DNA of 64,000 nucleotides. Source: Alistipes sp. Zagget8 (GTDB lineage Bacteria; Bacteroidota; Bacteroidia; Bacteroidales; Rikenellaceae). The notes under the pieces are model-generated. The model had not been told where the DNA came from. It saw nothing but the letters and a program-made list of their open reading frames with translations, and made no database searches. Of this stretch, positions 29,000 through 37,231 are shown piece after piece. A program made the translations under genes and the position numbers. Position 1 is the stretch's first letter; every line of letters starts with the position of its first letter. The DNA lies in NCBI GenBank assembly GCA_001941065.1, contig MSHJ01000015.1, positions 248,001 to 312,000 of the forward strand, given 5' to 3'.

Positions 29000-29040
29000 A
29001 AAAACAACGGCGTCCGCCCTGAATTCAGCGAACGCCGTTG
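29000..29040 (-). terminator. Intrinsic terminator after the TonB-repeat gene
   Basis: AACGGCGT (29006-29013) pairs with ACGCCGTT (29032-29039); on the minus strand the stem is followed by GTTTTTG. It lies 24 bases after the last stop of the interrupted M56/TonB gene. Confidence 0.6.
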
Positions 29041-29063
29041 GTTGTTTCCCGGTGAAAAGACGG

Positions 29064-29774
29064 TTATTTTACCGGATTGCCGTAGCCCACGACAACAACT
29101 CCGTCGAGGCTTCCTGCCGGTTTCTCGTCCCTTTCCGGCAATTTGCTGCCCTCGCTCTGGATCAGGAAATCCACGGGAATGGTGAATTTTACCCGGACGG
29201 CTTGTCCTCGTTGTCTGCCCGGGCTCCAAGCTCCTGCGGGGGAGGTTTCGATGACGCGGCGGGCTTCGTCGGCGAGGAGTTTGTCGGGAGCCTGAAGTAC
29301 CTGGATGTTGCTTATCGAGCCGTCTCTTTCGATGACGAACGAGGTAATAACACGACCTTGAATATTGTTTTTCATCGCCTCGGCCGGGTATCTCACCTGC
29401 ATCTGCACCCATTTGCGGAAATTGTTGATGTCGCCGCCCTGGAACGTGGGCATGGTTTCGGCGATGAGGAAAGGTTCGTCACCGTCGGGAGCGGTCGGCC
29501 CCGGTAATTTGCCGTTCCCGTCCGGAAGCCGGAAATCGACCGGCAGGGTGTATTTCACCCGCACTTTCTCTCCGCGCTGCATGCCGGGCGACCAGTCCCC
29601 GGCGGGCGAGGAGGCGATGACGCGGAGGGCTTCGTCGGCGAGGAGTTTGTCGGGCGCCTGCAATAACTGTATATTGCCTAGCGAACCGTCGGGTTCGACG
29701 ACGAACGATACGACGACGCGGCCCTGAATGTTCTTCTGCACGGCTTCGGCCGGATATTTTATCTCTCCCTGCAC
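29064..29774 (-). pseudogene. C-terminal part of the M56/TonB-repeat protein, separated by an in-frame TGA
   Basis: This 236-codon reading frame continues in the same frame directly after the TGA at 29775-29777 that ends the M56 gene. It holds the rest of the third TonB C-terminal domain (VQGEIKYPAEAV, QGRVVVSFVVEPDGS, PVDFRLPDG) and a complete fourth one (FRKWVQMQVRYPAEAM, QGRVITSFVIERDGS). The C terminus, SLDGVVVVGYGNPVK, resembles the VVVVGYG segment at the start of SusC-type receptors. The only possible start is a GTG right after the stop, inside a conserved domain, so independent translation is unlikely. It is best read as the severed tail of one gene of about 950 codons. Confidence 0.8.
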
Positions 29775-31916
29775 TCATTTGCGGAAGGTGTCGAGGTTGC
29801 CGTTCCGGAATGTGGGCATCTTTTCGACGATGACGAACGGCTGGTCGGCATCGGAGCCGGGCAGGCGGAATTCCACCGGGATGTGGATTTTCCGTTCGAT
29901 GGGTTTGCCTTCCTTCAGGGCCGGGGTCCAGGCGTCTGCCGGGGAGGATTCGACGATGCGGACGGCTTCGGCCGAGAGCCGCGGATCGGGCGATTTGGGA
30001 ACCTCGATGTCGGTCAGCGTGCCGTCTGTCCGGATGACGAACGAGAGGATAACACGGCCCTGAACACCTTCCTTCAAGGCATCCTGCGGATACTCGATCC
30101 GCTCCTGCACCCATTGGCGGAAATCCTGGGAAGAACCGCCCCGGAACGAGGCGCCCTTGGATGTGAGGTCGATGAACTCCACGTTGCCGTCGGCATCGAG
30201 CCGGAAATCCACGGGGCAGGTGTATTTCACGGGGGTAGGCTTGCCTTTTGTCGTGCCGGGTTTCCATTTCGGGGAGGATTCGAGCACCCGGAGCGCCTCC
30301 TTCGACAGCAGCTCGTCCGGCGACTGGACGATGGCGGCATCGGTGAGGGAGCCGTCCTCGGTGATGACGAACGACGTGACAACCCGTCCCTGAATACCCT
30401 TCTTCACCGCTTTGGCCGGGTATTTCACCCGCGCCTGCACCCATTTGCGGAAGGAGAGGAGGTCGCCGTTCTGGAACGAAGGCATCGTTTGGTAGTTGAC
30501 GAAAGTATCCTTATCATCCCGGACCTCCGAGGCGGCGGCGGCTTTTTTGGTGGTGACGATGATCACGCCGTTCCGGCCCCGCGCACCATACGACGCAATG
30601 GCGGATTCATTTTTGAGTACGTCTATGCGTGCGATCGTCTCCTTGTCCAGGTCGTAGATGTTCGGATGTTCGACGCCGTCGACGATGCAGAGCGGTTCAT
30701 TGTTTTTATCACCCGGAGTTATGCTGATCGGGACGAGTTCGTTCACCCGCATCTCCATCGCAACCCGGATTGTCTCCGGCCCGGTTTCTGCCGGGGGAAT
30801 TACGATTTTCTGCGATTCGCAGCCCACGTAGGTCACGACGAGCGTGGCGCCCGGCGCGGCGTCGATGCCGGCATGGCCCGTTTTGTCGGTTACGGTACCT
30901 TTGTACGTTCCGGCTATCACGACTACTGCGCCCGCAAGCGGTTTGTCGTCCCGGGTGACGGCGACCCGTATGTGCCGGGTCTCTTCGGTCTGGACGGTGT
31001 CGGCCGGGGTTTGTTCGGGTTCCGGAATCCGGATTTCCGCGGCCCGTGTGGTGAACGAGAAGGCGCACAGCAGGCCAGTGACGACGGGTAGCGTGCCCGC
31101 CAGCCGGAGCAGGGTATGCCTGCCCGATTTGGGAGTGGTCATCATTTGAAAGCGTTTTTTGGTTAAGGAATCCCGCAGCCCGTTGGCTATTTCCGGACTA
31201 TAGCCGAAGAGCTGCCTGAAAAGGACGTTCATGTAGTGTTCCACGTCGTAACCGCCCGCCAGCACGTCGCTGTCGGCCTCGAACTCCTCGGCCTCGGTCA
31301 ACCGCCGGGCGGCGATCCATGCGAAGGGGTTCCACCACAGGGCGGCCTTCATGCACTCCATGGCGATGCGTTCGAGGGAGTGGCGGTGGGCGATGTGGCT
31401 GGCTTCGTGGGCGACGATGGCCGGAAGCTCCTCCGCAGGGGTTTGCAGCCAGACATAGATCGAACGGAAGAACGAAAACGAGGCGATTTGTTGCCGCGTG
31501 CGGACCAGCGTGAAGCGTTCGTTGCGGGAAATTTCGGCCCCGCGGCGCAGGCGGCGGATGCGCACGGCCTGTGCGATCATCACGCCGGCGATCAGCCCGG
31601 CACCTAATAGGTAGAGCACAAGGCACAGGGCCTCGGGGGTGACGGCCGGGGCGGCGGTTTCGACGGCTTCGAATGTTTCGTCGGTCCATGCGGCTGTCTG
31701 AGGCTCCGCGTCGATCGTGGGTGCGAGCTCGATCACTTCGCCCGGCCAGACGGGGATGCGCAGCAGGGGAATGACCGCCGCGAGCAGGGTCGCCGTGAGC
31801 AGGTAGGCCCGGCACCAGCGGAATGCCACGCGCCGTTCGAGCAGGATGGAGTAGGCGGCCAGCAGGACGCCGCTGCAGGCCAGGACCTCGAGGGCATAGA
31901 GTGCGAGCGCTTTCAT
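29775..31916 (-). CDS. M56 (BlaR1-type) membrane metallopeptidase with TonB C-terminal domains, ended early by TGA
   Basis: The 713-aa product starts with four hydrophobic segments (about 1-25, 35-55, 95-118 and, after the catalytic domain, 285-305). The zinc protease motif HEASH is at 170-174. A carboxypeptidase-D-like repeat follows (PLAGAVVVIAGTYKGTVTD), then a plug-like segment (CIVDGVEHPNI ... GARGRNGVIIVTTKK) and two full TonB C-terminal domains. The third domain stops at FRK-TGA, where the other copies read FRKWVQ or FRQWVQ, so a Trp codon has become a stop. BlaR1-like proteins sense a signal and cleave a BlaI-type repressor; blaI lies 6 bases upstream on the same strand. No beta-lactamase gene is nearby, so the signal is probably something else. 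Confidence 0.85.
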   Translation of the reverse strand: MKALALYALEVLACSGVLLAAYSILLERRVAFRWCRAYLLTATLLAAVIPLLRIPVWPGEVIELAPTIDAEPQTAAWTDETFEAVETAAPAVTPEALCLVLYLLGAGLIAGVMIAQAVRIRRLRRGAEISRNERFTLVRTRQQIASFSFFRSIYVWLQTPAEELPAIVAHEASHIAHRHSLERIAMECMKAALWWNPFAWIAARRLTEAEEFEADSDVLAGGYDVEHYMNVLFRQLFGYSPEIANGLRDSLTKKRFQMMTTPKSGRHTLLRLAGTLPVVTGLLCAFSFTTRAAEIRIPEPEQTPADTVQTEETRHIRVAVTRDDKPLAGAVVVIAGTYKGTVTDKTGHAGIDAAPGATLVVTYVGCESQKIVIPPAETGPETIRVAMEMRVNELVPISITPGDKNNEPLCIVDGVEHPNIYDLDKETIARIDVLKNESAIASYGARGRNGVIIVTTKKAAAASEVRDDKDTFVNYQTMPSFQNGDLLSFRKWVQARVKYPAKAVKKGIQGRVVTSFVITEDGSLTDAAIVQSPDELLSKEALRVLESSPKWKPGTTKGKPTPVKYTCPVDFRLDADGNVEFIDLTSKGASFRGGSSQDFRQWVQERIEYPQDALKEGVQGRVILSFVIRTDGTLTDIEVPKSPDPRLSAEAVRIVESSPADAWTPALKEGKPIERKIHIPVEFRLPGSDADQPFVIVEKMPTFRNGNLDTFRK

Positions 31917-31922
31917 GGCAGG

Positions 31923-32297
31923 TTATTTTTTGGCGTTGCGGATGATTTCCCGGATTTCGTCCATCTCCCGGGCCGGGATGTTCTCGTGGCGCGAGAAGAA
32001 CGACACCAGCTGGGCCAGCGAACCGTCGAAATAGTTGGTCAGCATTGACGACATCACCCCGCGGGCATACTCCTCGCGTCCGACGAGCGGGTAGTAGCGG
32101 TGGCTCTTGCCTTCGGAACGGTGGCTGACGAAGCCTTTGTTCTCCAGAATCTTGAGGAACGTCGCCACGGTGGTGTACTTGGGGTGGGGCTCGTCGGTCT
32201 CGGCGATGATGTCGTTGACCACCGCGTCGCCCAGCCGCCAGAGTATCTGCATGATCTCCTCCTCGCCGCGCGTCAGTTCCGTGATGTTATTATCCAT
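31923..32297 (-). CDS. BlaI/MecI-family transcriptional repressor
   Basis: The 124-aa winged-helix protein starts MDNNITELTRGEEEIMQ. It shows the family pattern (GDAVVNDIIAE, YTTVATFLKILENKGFVSH) and a C-terminal dimerisation half with RHENIPAREMDEIREI. BlaI-type repressors bind TACA/TACT dyads as dimers and are removed by proteolysis through a BlaR1-type partner, encoded here directly downstream. An ATG ten codons upstream is less likely because it lies close to the promoter. Two palindromes in the promoter suggest autoregulation. Confidence 0.9.
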   Translation of the reverse strand: MDNNITELTRGEEEIMQILWRLGDAVVNDIIAETDEPHPKYTTVATFLKILENKGFVSHRSEGKSHRYYPLVGREEYARGVMSSMLTNYFDGSLAQLVSFFSRHENIPAREMDEIREIIRNAKK

Positions 32298-32330
32298 GAT
32301 GTGTGTTGTTTTCGGTTTATGACACAAGTT

Positions 32331-32379
32331 TACTACTAAATTTTTAGTAAAACAAATTTTTCATCTAAAAATTTAGTAG
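32331..32379 (-). promoter_or_regulatory. blaI promoter with two palindromic operators
   Basis: TACTAAATTTTTAGTA (32334-32349) is a dyad with 7-base arms, and CTAAAAATTTAG (32365-32376) a second. On the minus strand a TTTG (-33) is followed 20 bases later by TAAACTTG (-7-like), and the first palindrome fills the space between them. This is the expected arrangement for repression of blaI and the M56 gene by BlaI itself. Confidence 0.6.
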
Positions 32380-32421
32380 ATCAGGCGAAAAAAAAGAGAT
32401 ACCTATAATAAAAGAAAGGGA

Positions 32422-32916
32422 TTACCGAATCCACCAGACGGTTTCGCCGCGGCTCAGTTCGCGGAATCCGCACCGTTGCAGCAACCGTTGGGAGGCGATG
32501 CCGTCGGCATCCGTTTCGGCCGTGACGCGGCGGACTCCCGGCTGCCGCAGGGCCCAGCCGCACAAGGCTTCGACAGCCTCGGTCATATAGCCGTGTCCCT
32601 CGAATGCACGGCCCAGGCCGTAACCGATTTCGACGCGGCCCCCGGAGTCGGGACCATCTTTGAAGACTGCCGAGCCGACGACGCTCCGGTCCGTTTTGCG
32701 GAGGATGAACCAGAAGCTGTGCCATTGCGGATTTGCAGGGTCGGCAGTTACGGCCGCAAGCTGCTCTTCGACGATCGTGCGGAACATGTCCGTGAGGGGT
32801 TCGGCCCGGTACGCGCCGTTCAACTCCTGCTCCAGCCGGGGCAGGTCGCCGAGCCACAGGGAGAGTTGTTCCGCGCCGAGGAGCCGGATTTCCAGCCGCG
32901 GGGTGTCGATCGTCAT
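32422..32916 (-). CDS. GNAT-family N-acetyltransferase (RimJ/RimL type)
   Basis: The 164-aa protein starts MTIDTPRLEIRLL. It follows the RimJ/RimL-like pattern: SFWFILRKTDRSVVGSAVF, VEIGYGLGRAFEGHGYMTEAV (acetyl-CoA binding loop region) and the closing ASQRLLQRCGFREL. It probably acetylates an amino group on a small molecule or protein. The start was placed at 32916 so that it follows trmB with a 14-base gap; longer readings run into trmB in another frame. Confidence 0.85.
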   Translation of the reverse strand: MTIDTPRLEIRLLGAEQLSLWLGDLPRLEQELNGAYRAEPLTDMFRTIVEEQLAAVTADPANPQWHSFWFILRKTDRSVVGSAVFKDGPDSGGRVEIGYGLGRAFEGHGYMTEAVEALCGWALRQPGVRRVTAETDADGIASQRLLQRCGFRELSRGETVWWIR

Positions 32917-32930
32917 GCGTGAAAGCCGGA

Positions 32931-33680
32931 TTACCGGAGCTGCCGCTCGGCTTCGCTGTCCTTTTCCGGCTTGTCGTCCTCCTCCCAGTCGAACCACGGG
33001 AAATCGCGGCGTTCGCCGAGCGAAAAGCGGGTGTAGGTGATCGGCAGCCCCATACTGAGGAACTGCGTTTCGTAGGCGGTCTTGATCGAGAGCACCTCGT
33101 CGGCATAGCCCGTGCCGTAGATGTCCGGTTCGGAGACCTCGCAGGGTAGTCCGAAACGGCGGATCACCTCGCCGGTGTAGGCATAGAGGTGTTTGGAGTC
33201 GGTCTTGAGATTGATGCTCCCGCCGGGTTCGAGCAGGCGGGCGTAATAGGCCAGATAGACGGGCGAGGTGAGCCGCTTGCGGGCCCGCCGCGTCTTGAGC
33301 TGCGGGTCGGGGAAGGTGATCCAGATTTCGGAGACCTCGCCTTCGGCGAACAGCGCGTTGATAAACTCGATGCGCGTGCGCAGGAAGCCCACGTTGGGCA
33401 TCTTGCGGTCGGTGGCTGTCCGGGCGCCCCGCCACATGCGGGCGCCCTTGATGTCGATGCCGATGTAGTTGCGCATCGGGTCGCGTTCGGCCAGCGCCAC
33501 GGTGTATTCACCTTTGCCGCAGCCCAGCTCCAGCACGATCGGGTGGTCGTTGCGGAAAAAGTCGCGGCGCCAGTTCCCCTTCAGCGGGTGGTCGCGGCGG
33601 AACACCTCGTCGAATTCGGGTTGTACGAAACATTCGAAAGTCAGGTTCTCGCGGAACCTGCGGAGCTTGTCTTTGCCCAT
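32931..33680 (-). CDS. trmB: tRNA (guanine-N7-)-methyltransferase
   Basis: The 249-aa class I methyltransferase makes m7G46 in tRNA. Motifs: LELGCGKGEYTVALA (SAM-binding loop), ITFPDPQLKTRRARKRL (the TrmB PDP...KxRR segment) and NLKTDSKHLYAYT. The C-terminal tail is acidic (WEEDDKPEKDSEAE). It lies 9 bases after gldH and is likely in one transcript with ricT and gldH. Confidence 0.94.
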   Translation of the reverse strand: MGKDKLRRFRENLTFECFVQPEFDEVFRRDHPLKGNWRRDFFRNDHPIVLELGCGKGEYTVALAERDPMRNYIGIDIKGARMWRGARTATDRKMPNVGFLRTRIEFINALFAEGEVSEIWITFPDPQLKTRRARKRLTSPVYLAYYARLLEPGGSINLKTDSKHLYAYTGEVIRRFGLPCEVSEPDIYGTGYADEVLSIKTAYETQFLSMGLPITYTRFSLGERRDFPWFDWEEDDKPEKDSEAERQLR

Positions 33681-33689
33681 ATTGCGTAT

Positions 33690-34130
33690 CTATTCGCTCT
33701 TTGTCAGGTTAATGCCCACGGCCTCGACCCCGCGGACGGGACGCGTCGGCGTGAGGATGCAGCGGTAGTCGCCACTTTGCGTGAAACGGATGCGCAGACG
33801 GTAGGGAACGGCGACCTCGCGCTTCAGTGGCGCCGGGCTTTCATCGCGGGGGATGACCAGCCGAAAAGGCTCCTCGAAGCGGAGCGAGTCGGGCGTCATG
33901 GTGGCGATGCGCAGCGTCAGCGTGTCTTCGGCGAAGCGGTCGTTGCAGCGCAGGAACACCGCTACGTCGCGCAGGGTCACGGTGTCGGCGTTCGGCAGGC
34001 GGATTTCGGCTCCCCGCTCCCAGCGGAACGGATCGACGTCCGTGGCCGCCGACTGGTGGGGCGAGATGCACCCTCCGGCCAGCCATGCGGCCGCCGTGGC
34101 CGCGACGATATGCCGTGCCGAAACTTTCAC
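33690..34130 (-). CDS. gldH: GldH-type gliding motility lipoprotein
   Basis: The 146-aa protein has a lipoprotein signal with lipobox LAGGC (Cys21) and the short beta-rich body of GldH proteins (DVAVFLRCNDRF, DTLTLRIATMTPDS, YRLRIRFTQSGDYRCIL, GVEAVGINL). GldH is an outer-membrane-associated lipoprotein first linked to gliding in Flavobacterium, but it is also kept in non-gliding Bacteroidales, where its role is unknown. It sits 3 bases after ricT, an arrangement common in this phylum as I recall it. Confidence 0.8.
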   Translation of the reverse strand: MKVSARHIVAATAAAWLAGGCISPHQSAATDVDPFRWERGAEIRLPNADTVTLRDVAVFLRCNDRFAEDTLTLRIATMTPDSLRFEEPFRLVIPRDESPAPLKREVAVPYRLRIRFTQSGDYRCILTPTRPVRGVEAVGINLTKSE

Positions 34131-34133
34131 GCG

Positions 34134-35633
34134 CTATTGGTTCTGGGTCGTTCCGCCGTTGCTGCCGCCGTTGCCGTTGTTGCCGCCGTTGCCGTTGCTG
34201 CCGCCTCCGTTGTTGCCGTTGCTGCCGCCTCCGTTGTTGCCGTTGCCTCCGTTGCCGCGGCGGCGCCGGTTGTTGCGGCTGCGGTTGCCTCCGTTGCCGC
34301 CCTCGCGGCTGCCGTTGTTCTCGCGGGGTTCGCGGGGGGCGTTGTTGTTGCCTCCGGGATTGTTGCCGCGCGGACGTTCTCCGCCGTTGCCGCCGTTGTT
34401 CGGACGCTGCGGACGACGCTGGCGCTCCTCGCCCGAAGCCTCCCGGCGGTCGTTATCCCCGCCGTTCTGCTGCGGACGCTCCCCGCCGCGGCCCTTGTTG
34501 TTGCGGCCTCCGCGTTTGCTGCGGCGCTTGGCCTGGTCGAAACGGGTGATGCTGTCCTCCTCGGAGCGGTAGGTGGGCTCCTCGACCGTCGGACGGATGT
34601 CGTCGGCGTCCTGCAGCCGTTCTACCTTCTTGCCCTGGCGGTTCAGCGCCATGATCTCCCGCACGCGCGACACGGGCAGCGTGGTGACGTTGACCATCGC
34701 GTCTTTCGACGACGAGAAGGTCATCGTGCCGGCCAGCACGTCGCTCTTGACCAGATACCATTCGCCTTCGGCGGCCTGCAGCGGTTCGCGCAGCCGCGGG
34801 AACTCCCGGCGGGCGTCGACGTAGGTATCGTATTCGTACATCATGCAGCACTTGAGTTTCGAGCACTGCCCGGCCAGCTTCTGGGGGTTGAGCGAGATGT
34901 CCTGCACGCGGGCGGCACCCGTGGTGACGCTCGAGAAACTCGACATCCACGACGCGCAGCACAGCTCGCGGCCGCAGGCGCCCAGTCCGCCGATGCGTCC
35001 GGCCTCCTGGCGGGCGCCGATCTGCTTCATTTCGATGCGGATGTGGAACCGCTCGGCGAAGACCTTGATCAGTTCGCGGAAATCGACGCGCTCGTCGGCG
35101 ATGTAGTAAAAGATGGCCTTGATCTTGTCGCCCTGATACTCCACGTCGCCGATCTTCATGTTCAGTCCCATGTCGGCGGCGATCTGGCGCGAGGCGATCA
35201 TCGTCTCGTGTTCCAGCGCGATGGCCTCCTGCCATTTTTCAATGTCGTAGGGCTTGGCCTTGCGGTAAATCTTCTTGTATTCGCCGTTGAAGGGGTTGAA
35301 GCCCGTGCGGCGCATCTGCCGCGCCACGAGGTCGCCCGTGAGCGACACGACCCCGATGTCGTGGCCCGGCGACGCCTCGACGGCCACGATGTCGCCCCGT
35401 TTGAGGGGCAGGTTGTTGGCATTCTGGTAGAACGCGCGGCGGGTGTTCTTGAAGCGCACCTCGACGATGTCGGTCGGCACGTTGACGGGGTACTCCTCGA
35501 GCCAGGGGGTCTCGTGGAGCTTGAAGCAGCCGTCGCAGAGCTTGGCTTCGGGCTCCGAGCCGCAGTTACAGAAGGCGCAGCCGCGGCCCACTTCGGGTTT
35601 GCAGGCGCCTGTATGTTGTTTTTCGGTATCCAT
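34134..35633 (-). CDS. ricT: RicT/PSP1-domain protein with long Gly/Asn/Arg-rich tail
   Basis: The 499-aa protein starts MDTEKQHTGACKPEVG. N-terminal cysteines (CAFCNCG, CDGC) come first. The PSP1 domain follows, about residues 60-330, with KRGDIVAVEASPGHDIG, VDFRELIKVFAERFHIRIEM, the iron-sulfur-type cysteines GACGRELCCASW and CSKLKCCMMYEYD. In Bacillus RicT (YaaT) is part of an Fe-S complex affecting RNase Y. After about residue 370 comes a low-complexity tail of roughly 125 residues rich in N, G and R (NNGGSNGNNGG-type repeats), likely disordered and possibly RNA-binding. The start at 35633 is preferred to one 13 codons upstream that overlaps a TATCTTTA promoter-like box. Confidence 0.88.
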   Translation of the reverse strand: MDTEKQHTGACKPEVGRGCAFCNCGSEPEAKLCDGCFKLHETPWLEEYPVNVPTDIVEVRFKNTRRAFYQNANNLPLKRGDIVAVEASPGHDIGVVSLTGDLVARQMRRTGFNPFNGEYKKIYRKAKPYDIEKWQEAIALEHETMIASRQIAADMGLNMKIGDVEYQGDKIKAIFYYIADERVDFRELIKVFAERFHIRIEMKQIGARQEAGRIGGLGACGRELCCASWMSSFSSVTTGAARVQDISLNPQKLAGQCSKLKCCMMYEYDTYVDARREFPRLREPLQAAEGEWYLVKSDVLAGTMTFSSSKDAMVNVTTLPVSRVREIMALNRQGKKVERLQDADDIRPTVEEPTYRSEEDSITRFDQAKRRSKRGGRNNKGRGGERPQQNGGDNDRREASGEERQRRPQRPNNGGNGGERPRGNNPGGNNNAPREPRENNGSREGGNGGNRSRNNRRRRGNGGNGNNGGGSNGNNGGGSNGNGGNNGNGGSNGGTTQNQ

Positions 35634-35667
35634 TATGGGTATAATTTGCGTAAAGATACGGAAAAAA

Positions 35668-35762
35668 TTCATAATTCAGAATTCATAATTCAGAATTTTG
35701 GCTTGTCCGGAAGCCACGTCAGCAAACTCAAATTATGAATTATGAATTGTGAATTATGAATT
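35668..35762. repeat. AT-rich inverted repeat between ricT and the MATE gene
   Basis: ATTCATAATTCAGAATTC-type repeats (35668-35699) are mirrored by AATTATGAATTATGAATTG-type repeats (35730-35762), separated by about 30 bases. The arms are near-complementary over about 30 bases, so the region could form a long hairpin. The right arm includes the final codons and stop of the MATE gene. It may act as its terminator or be a small mobile-type repeat. Confidence 0.5.
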
Positions 35763-37118
35763 GCCGCTTGTGTACAAGCGGCGTATGCTGCGGCGTATGC
35801 GCAGGATCATCATCACGGCGGCGGCCGAGAGTCCGAACGAGAAGCCCAGGAAGAGTCCTGCGGGCCCCATGCCCATCGTGAAGCCGAACAGATAGCCTAC
35901 CGGGAGGTTCAGCAGCCAGTACGACACGAAGGCGATCGGCATGATGATCTTCACGTCCTGAATACCCCGCAGGATGCCCACCGAGACGTTCTGGATGCCG
36001 TCCGAAAGCTGGTACAGCGCCGCCAGCACCATCAGCTGCGAGGCGATGGCGATCACCTCGGTGTTGGTGGTGAAGAGCGTCGGGATGATGTTGCGCATGG
36101 TGATGAAGATCACCGCCGCGAAGGCGTTCCACGCCAGTACGAGGTGGTACGACGCCTTGGCCGCCAGCGACAGCTCGCCGATGTTGCGTGCTCCGTAGCA
36201 GTGCGACACGCGGATGGTGGTGGCCGCACCGATCGACATGACGATCATGAAGGCGCAGTTGCCGATGGTCGTGGCGATTTGGTTGGCGCTCATGGTCTCC
36301 TTGTTGAACCACCCCATCATGATTCCCGTGCCCACGAAGGCCGAGGCCTCGAGGAACATCTGCAGCGAGATCGGCAGTCCCATGTGCAGCAGCTGTTTGA
36401 TTGCTTTCCACGAGTAGTTGCGGGGCGAGAATCCGTCGAGGTAAGCGCGGTATTTGTGGCGGCTGTAAAAGTAACTGACCATCAGAATCGGGGCGATGAT
36501 GCGCGACATCAGCGTGCCGAGGCCCGCACCTTCGGCGCCCATCTCGGGAAACCCGTAGCGGCCGTAGATGAAGACCCAGTTGAAGCCGATGTTGGCCAGG
36601 TTGGCGACGATCGTGACCACCATCTCGACCTTCGTGTTGCCCACGCCCTCGAGGAACTGCTTGAAGGTGAAGAACAGCATGATGAAGGGCATGCTGTAAA
36701 CCAGCATCTTGTAGTAGGGGATGGCCATGTCGACCACTTCGGCGGGCTGGCCGAGGTGGTACAACAGCGGGATGGCGGCATACTGCACGACGGCCATCGC
36801 AAGTCCCAGCAGTCCGTAGAAGAGGATGCCGTTTTGCAGCAGGCTTGCGGATTTCTCGCGGTCGCCCTGGGCGTAGAGCTCGCCCACGAGGGGCGTCATG
36901 CCGAGCGCGATGCCGATGGCGGCGATGAAGAGGATGAAGAAGACCGCGCCGCCGAATGACACGGCGGCCAGCGGCGTGGGGTCGTCCCCGCCGTAGCGGC
37001 CGACCATCAGGTTGTCGGCGAACTGCGTCAGGATCTGCCCCAGCTGTGTGAGCACCACGGGCAGCGCCAGCTTCAGGTTGGCCTTGTACTGGTCTTTGTA
37101 TGTTGCGAAACTGTACAT
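35754..37118 (-). CDS. MATE-family efflux transporter
   Basis: The 454-aa polytopic protein has about 12 hydrophobic segments and MATE signatures: LALPVVLTQLGQILTQFADNLMVG near the N terminus, IGIALGMTPLVGELYAQGD, FKQFLEGVGNTKVEM and VGILRGIQDVK. It resembles NorM-type Na+- or H+-coupled drug and metabolite exporters. Its substrate is not predictable. A TATCTTTG promoter box lies 21 bases upstream of the start on the minus strand. The last codons lie in the AT-rich inverted repeat, so the C terminus may vary between strains. Confidence 0.93.
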   Translation of the reverse strand: MYSFATYKDQYKANLKLALPVVLTQLGQILTQFADNLMVGRYGGDDPTPLAAVSFGGAVFFILFIAAIGIALGMTPLVGELYAQGDREKSASLLQNGILFYGLLGLAMAVVQYAAIPLLYHLGQPAEVVDMAIPYYKMLVYSMPFIMLFFTFKQFLEGVGNTKVEMVVTIVANLANIGFNWVFIYGRYGFPEMGAEGAGLGTLMSRIIAPILMVSYFYSRHKYRAYLDGFSPRNYSWKAIKQLLHMGLPISLQMFLEASAFVGTGIMMGWFNKETMSANQIATTIGNCAFMIVMSIGAATTIRVSHCYGARNIGELSLAAKASYHLVLAWNAFAAVIFITMRNIIPTLFTTNTEVIAIASQLMVLAALYQLSDGIQNVSVGILRGIQDVKIIMPIAFVSYWLLNLPVGYLFGFTMGMGPAGLFLGFSFGLSAAAVMMILRIRRSIRRLYTSGNS

Positions 37119-37138
37119 TCGATTCGGATATTAGGGTG

Positions 37139-37146
37139 CAAAGATA
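37139..37146 (-). promoter_or_regulatory. Promoter -7 box (TATCTTTG) of the MATE gene
   Basis: Minus-strand TATCTTTG, 21 bases before the ATG at 37118; matches the Bacteroidota consensus. Confidence 0.65.
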
Positions 37147-37231
37147 GCTATTTCCGCCGGGAATACAATCCATCGCGCCCTCCCGGAGCGGAAAAACCGT
37201 CGGAAGGGCGCGAAAAGACCGGTGCCGGGCG

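Noticed and set aside
31923..32297. Reading the BlaI/M56 pair as a beta-lactam resistance locus
   Set aside because: No beta-lactamase or PBP2a gene is adjacent, and the sensor carries TonB domains rather than a penicillin-binding domain.
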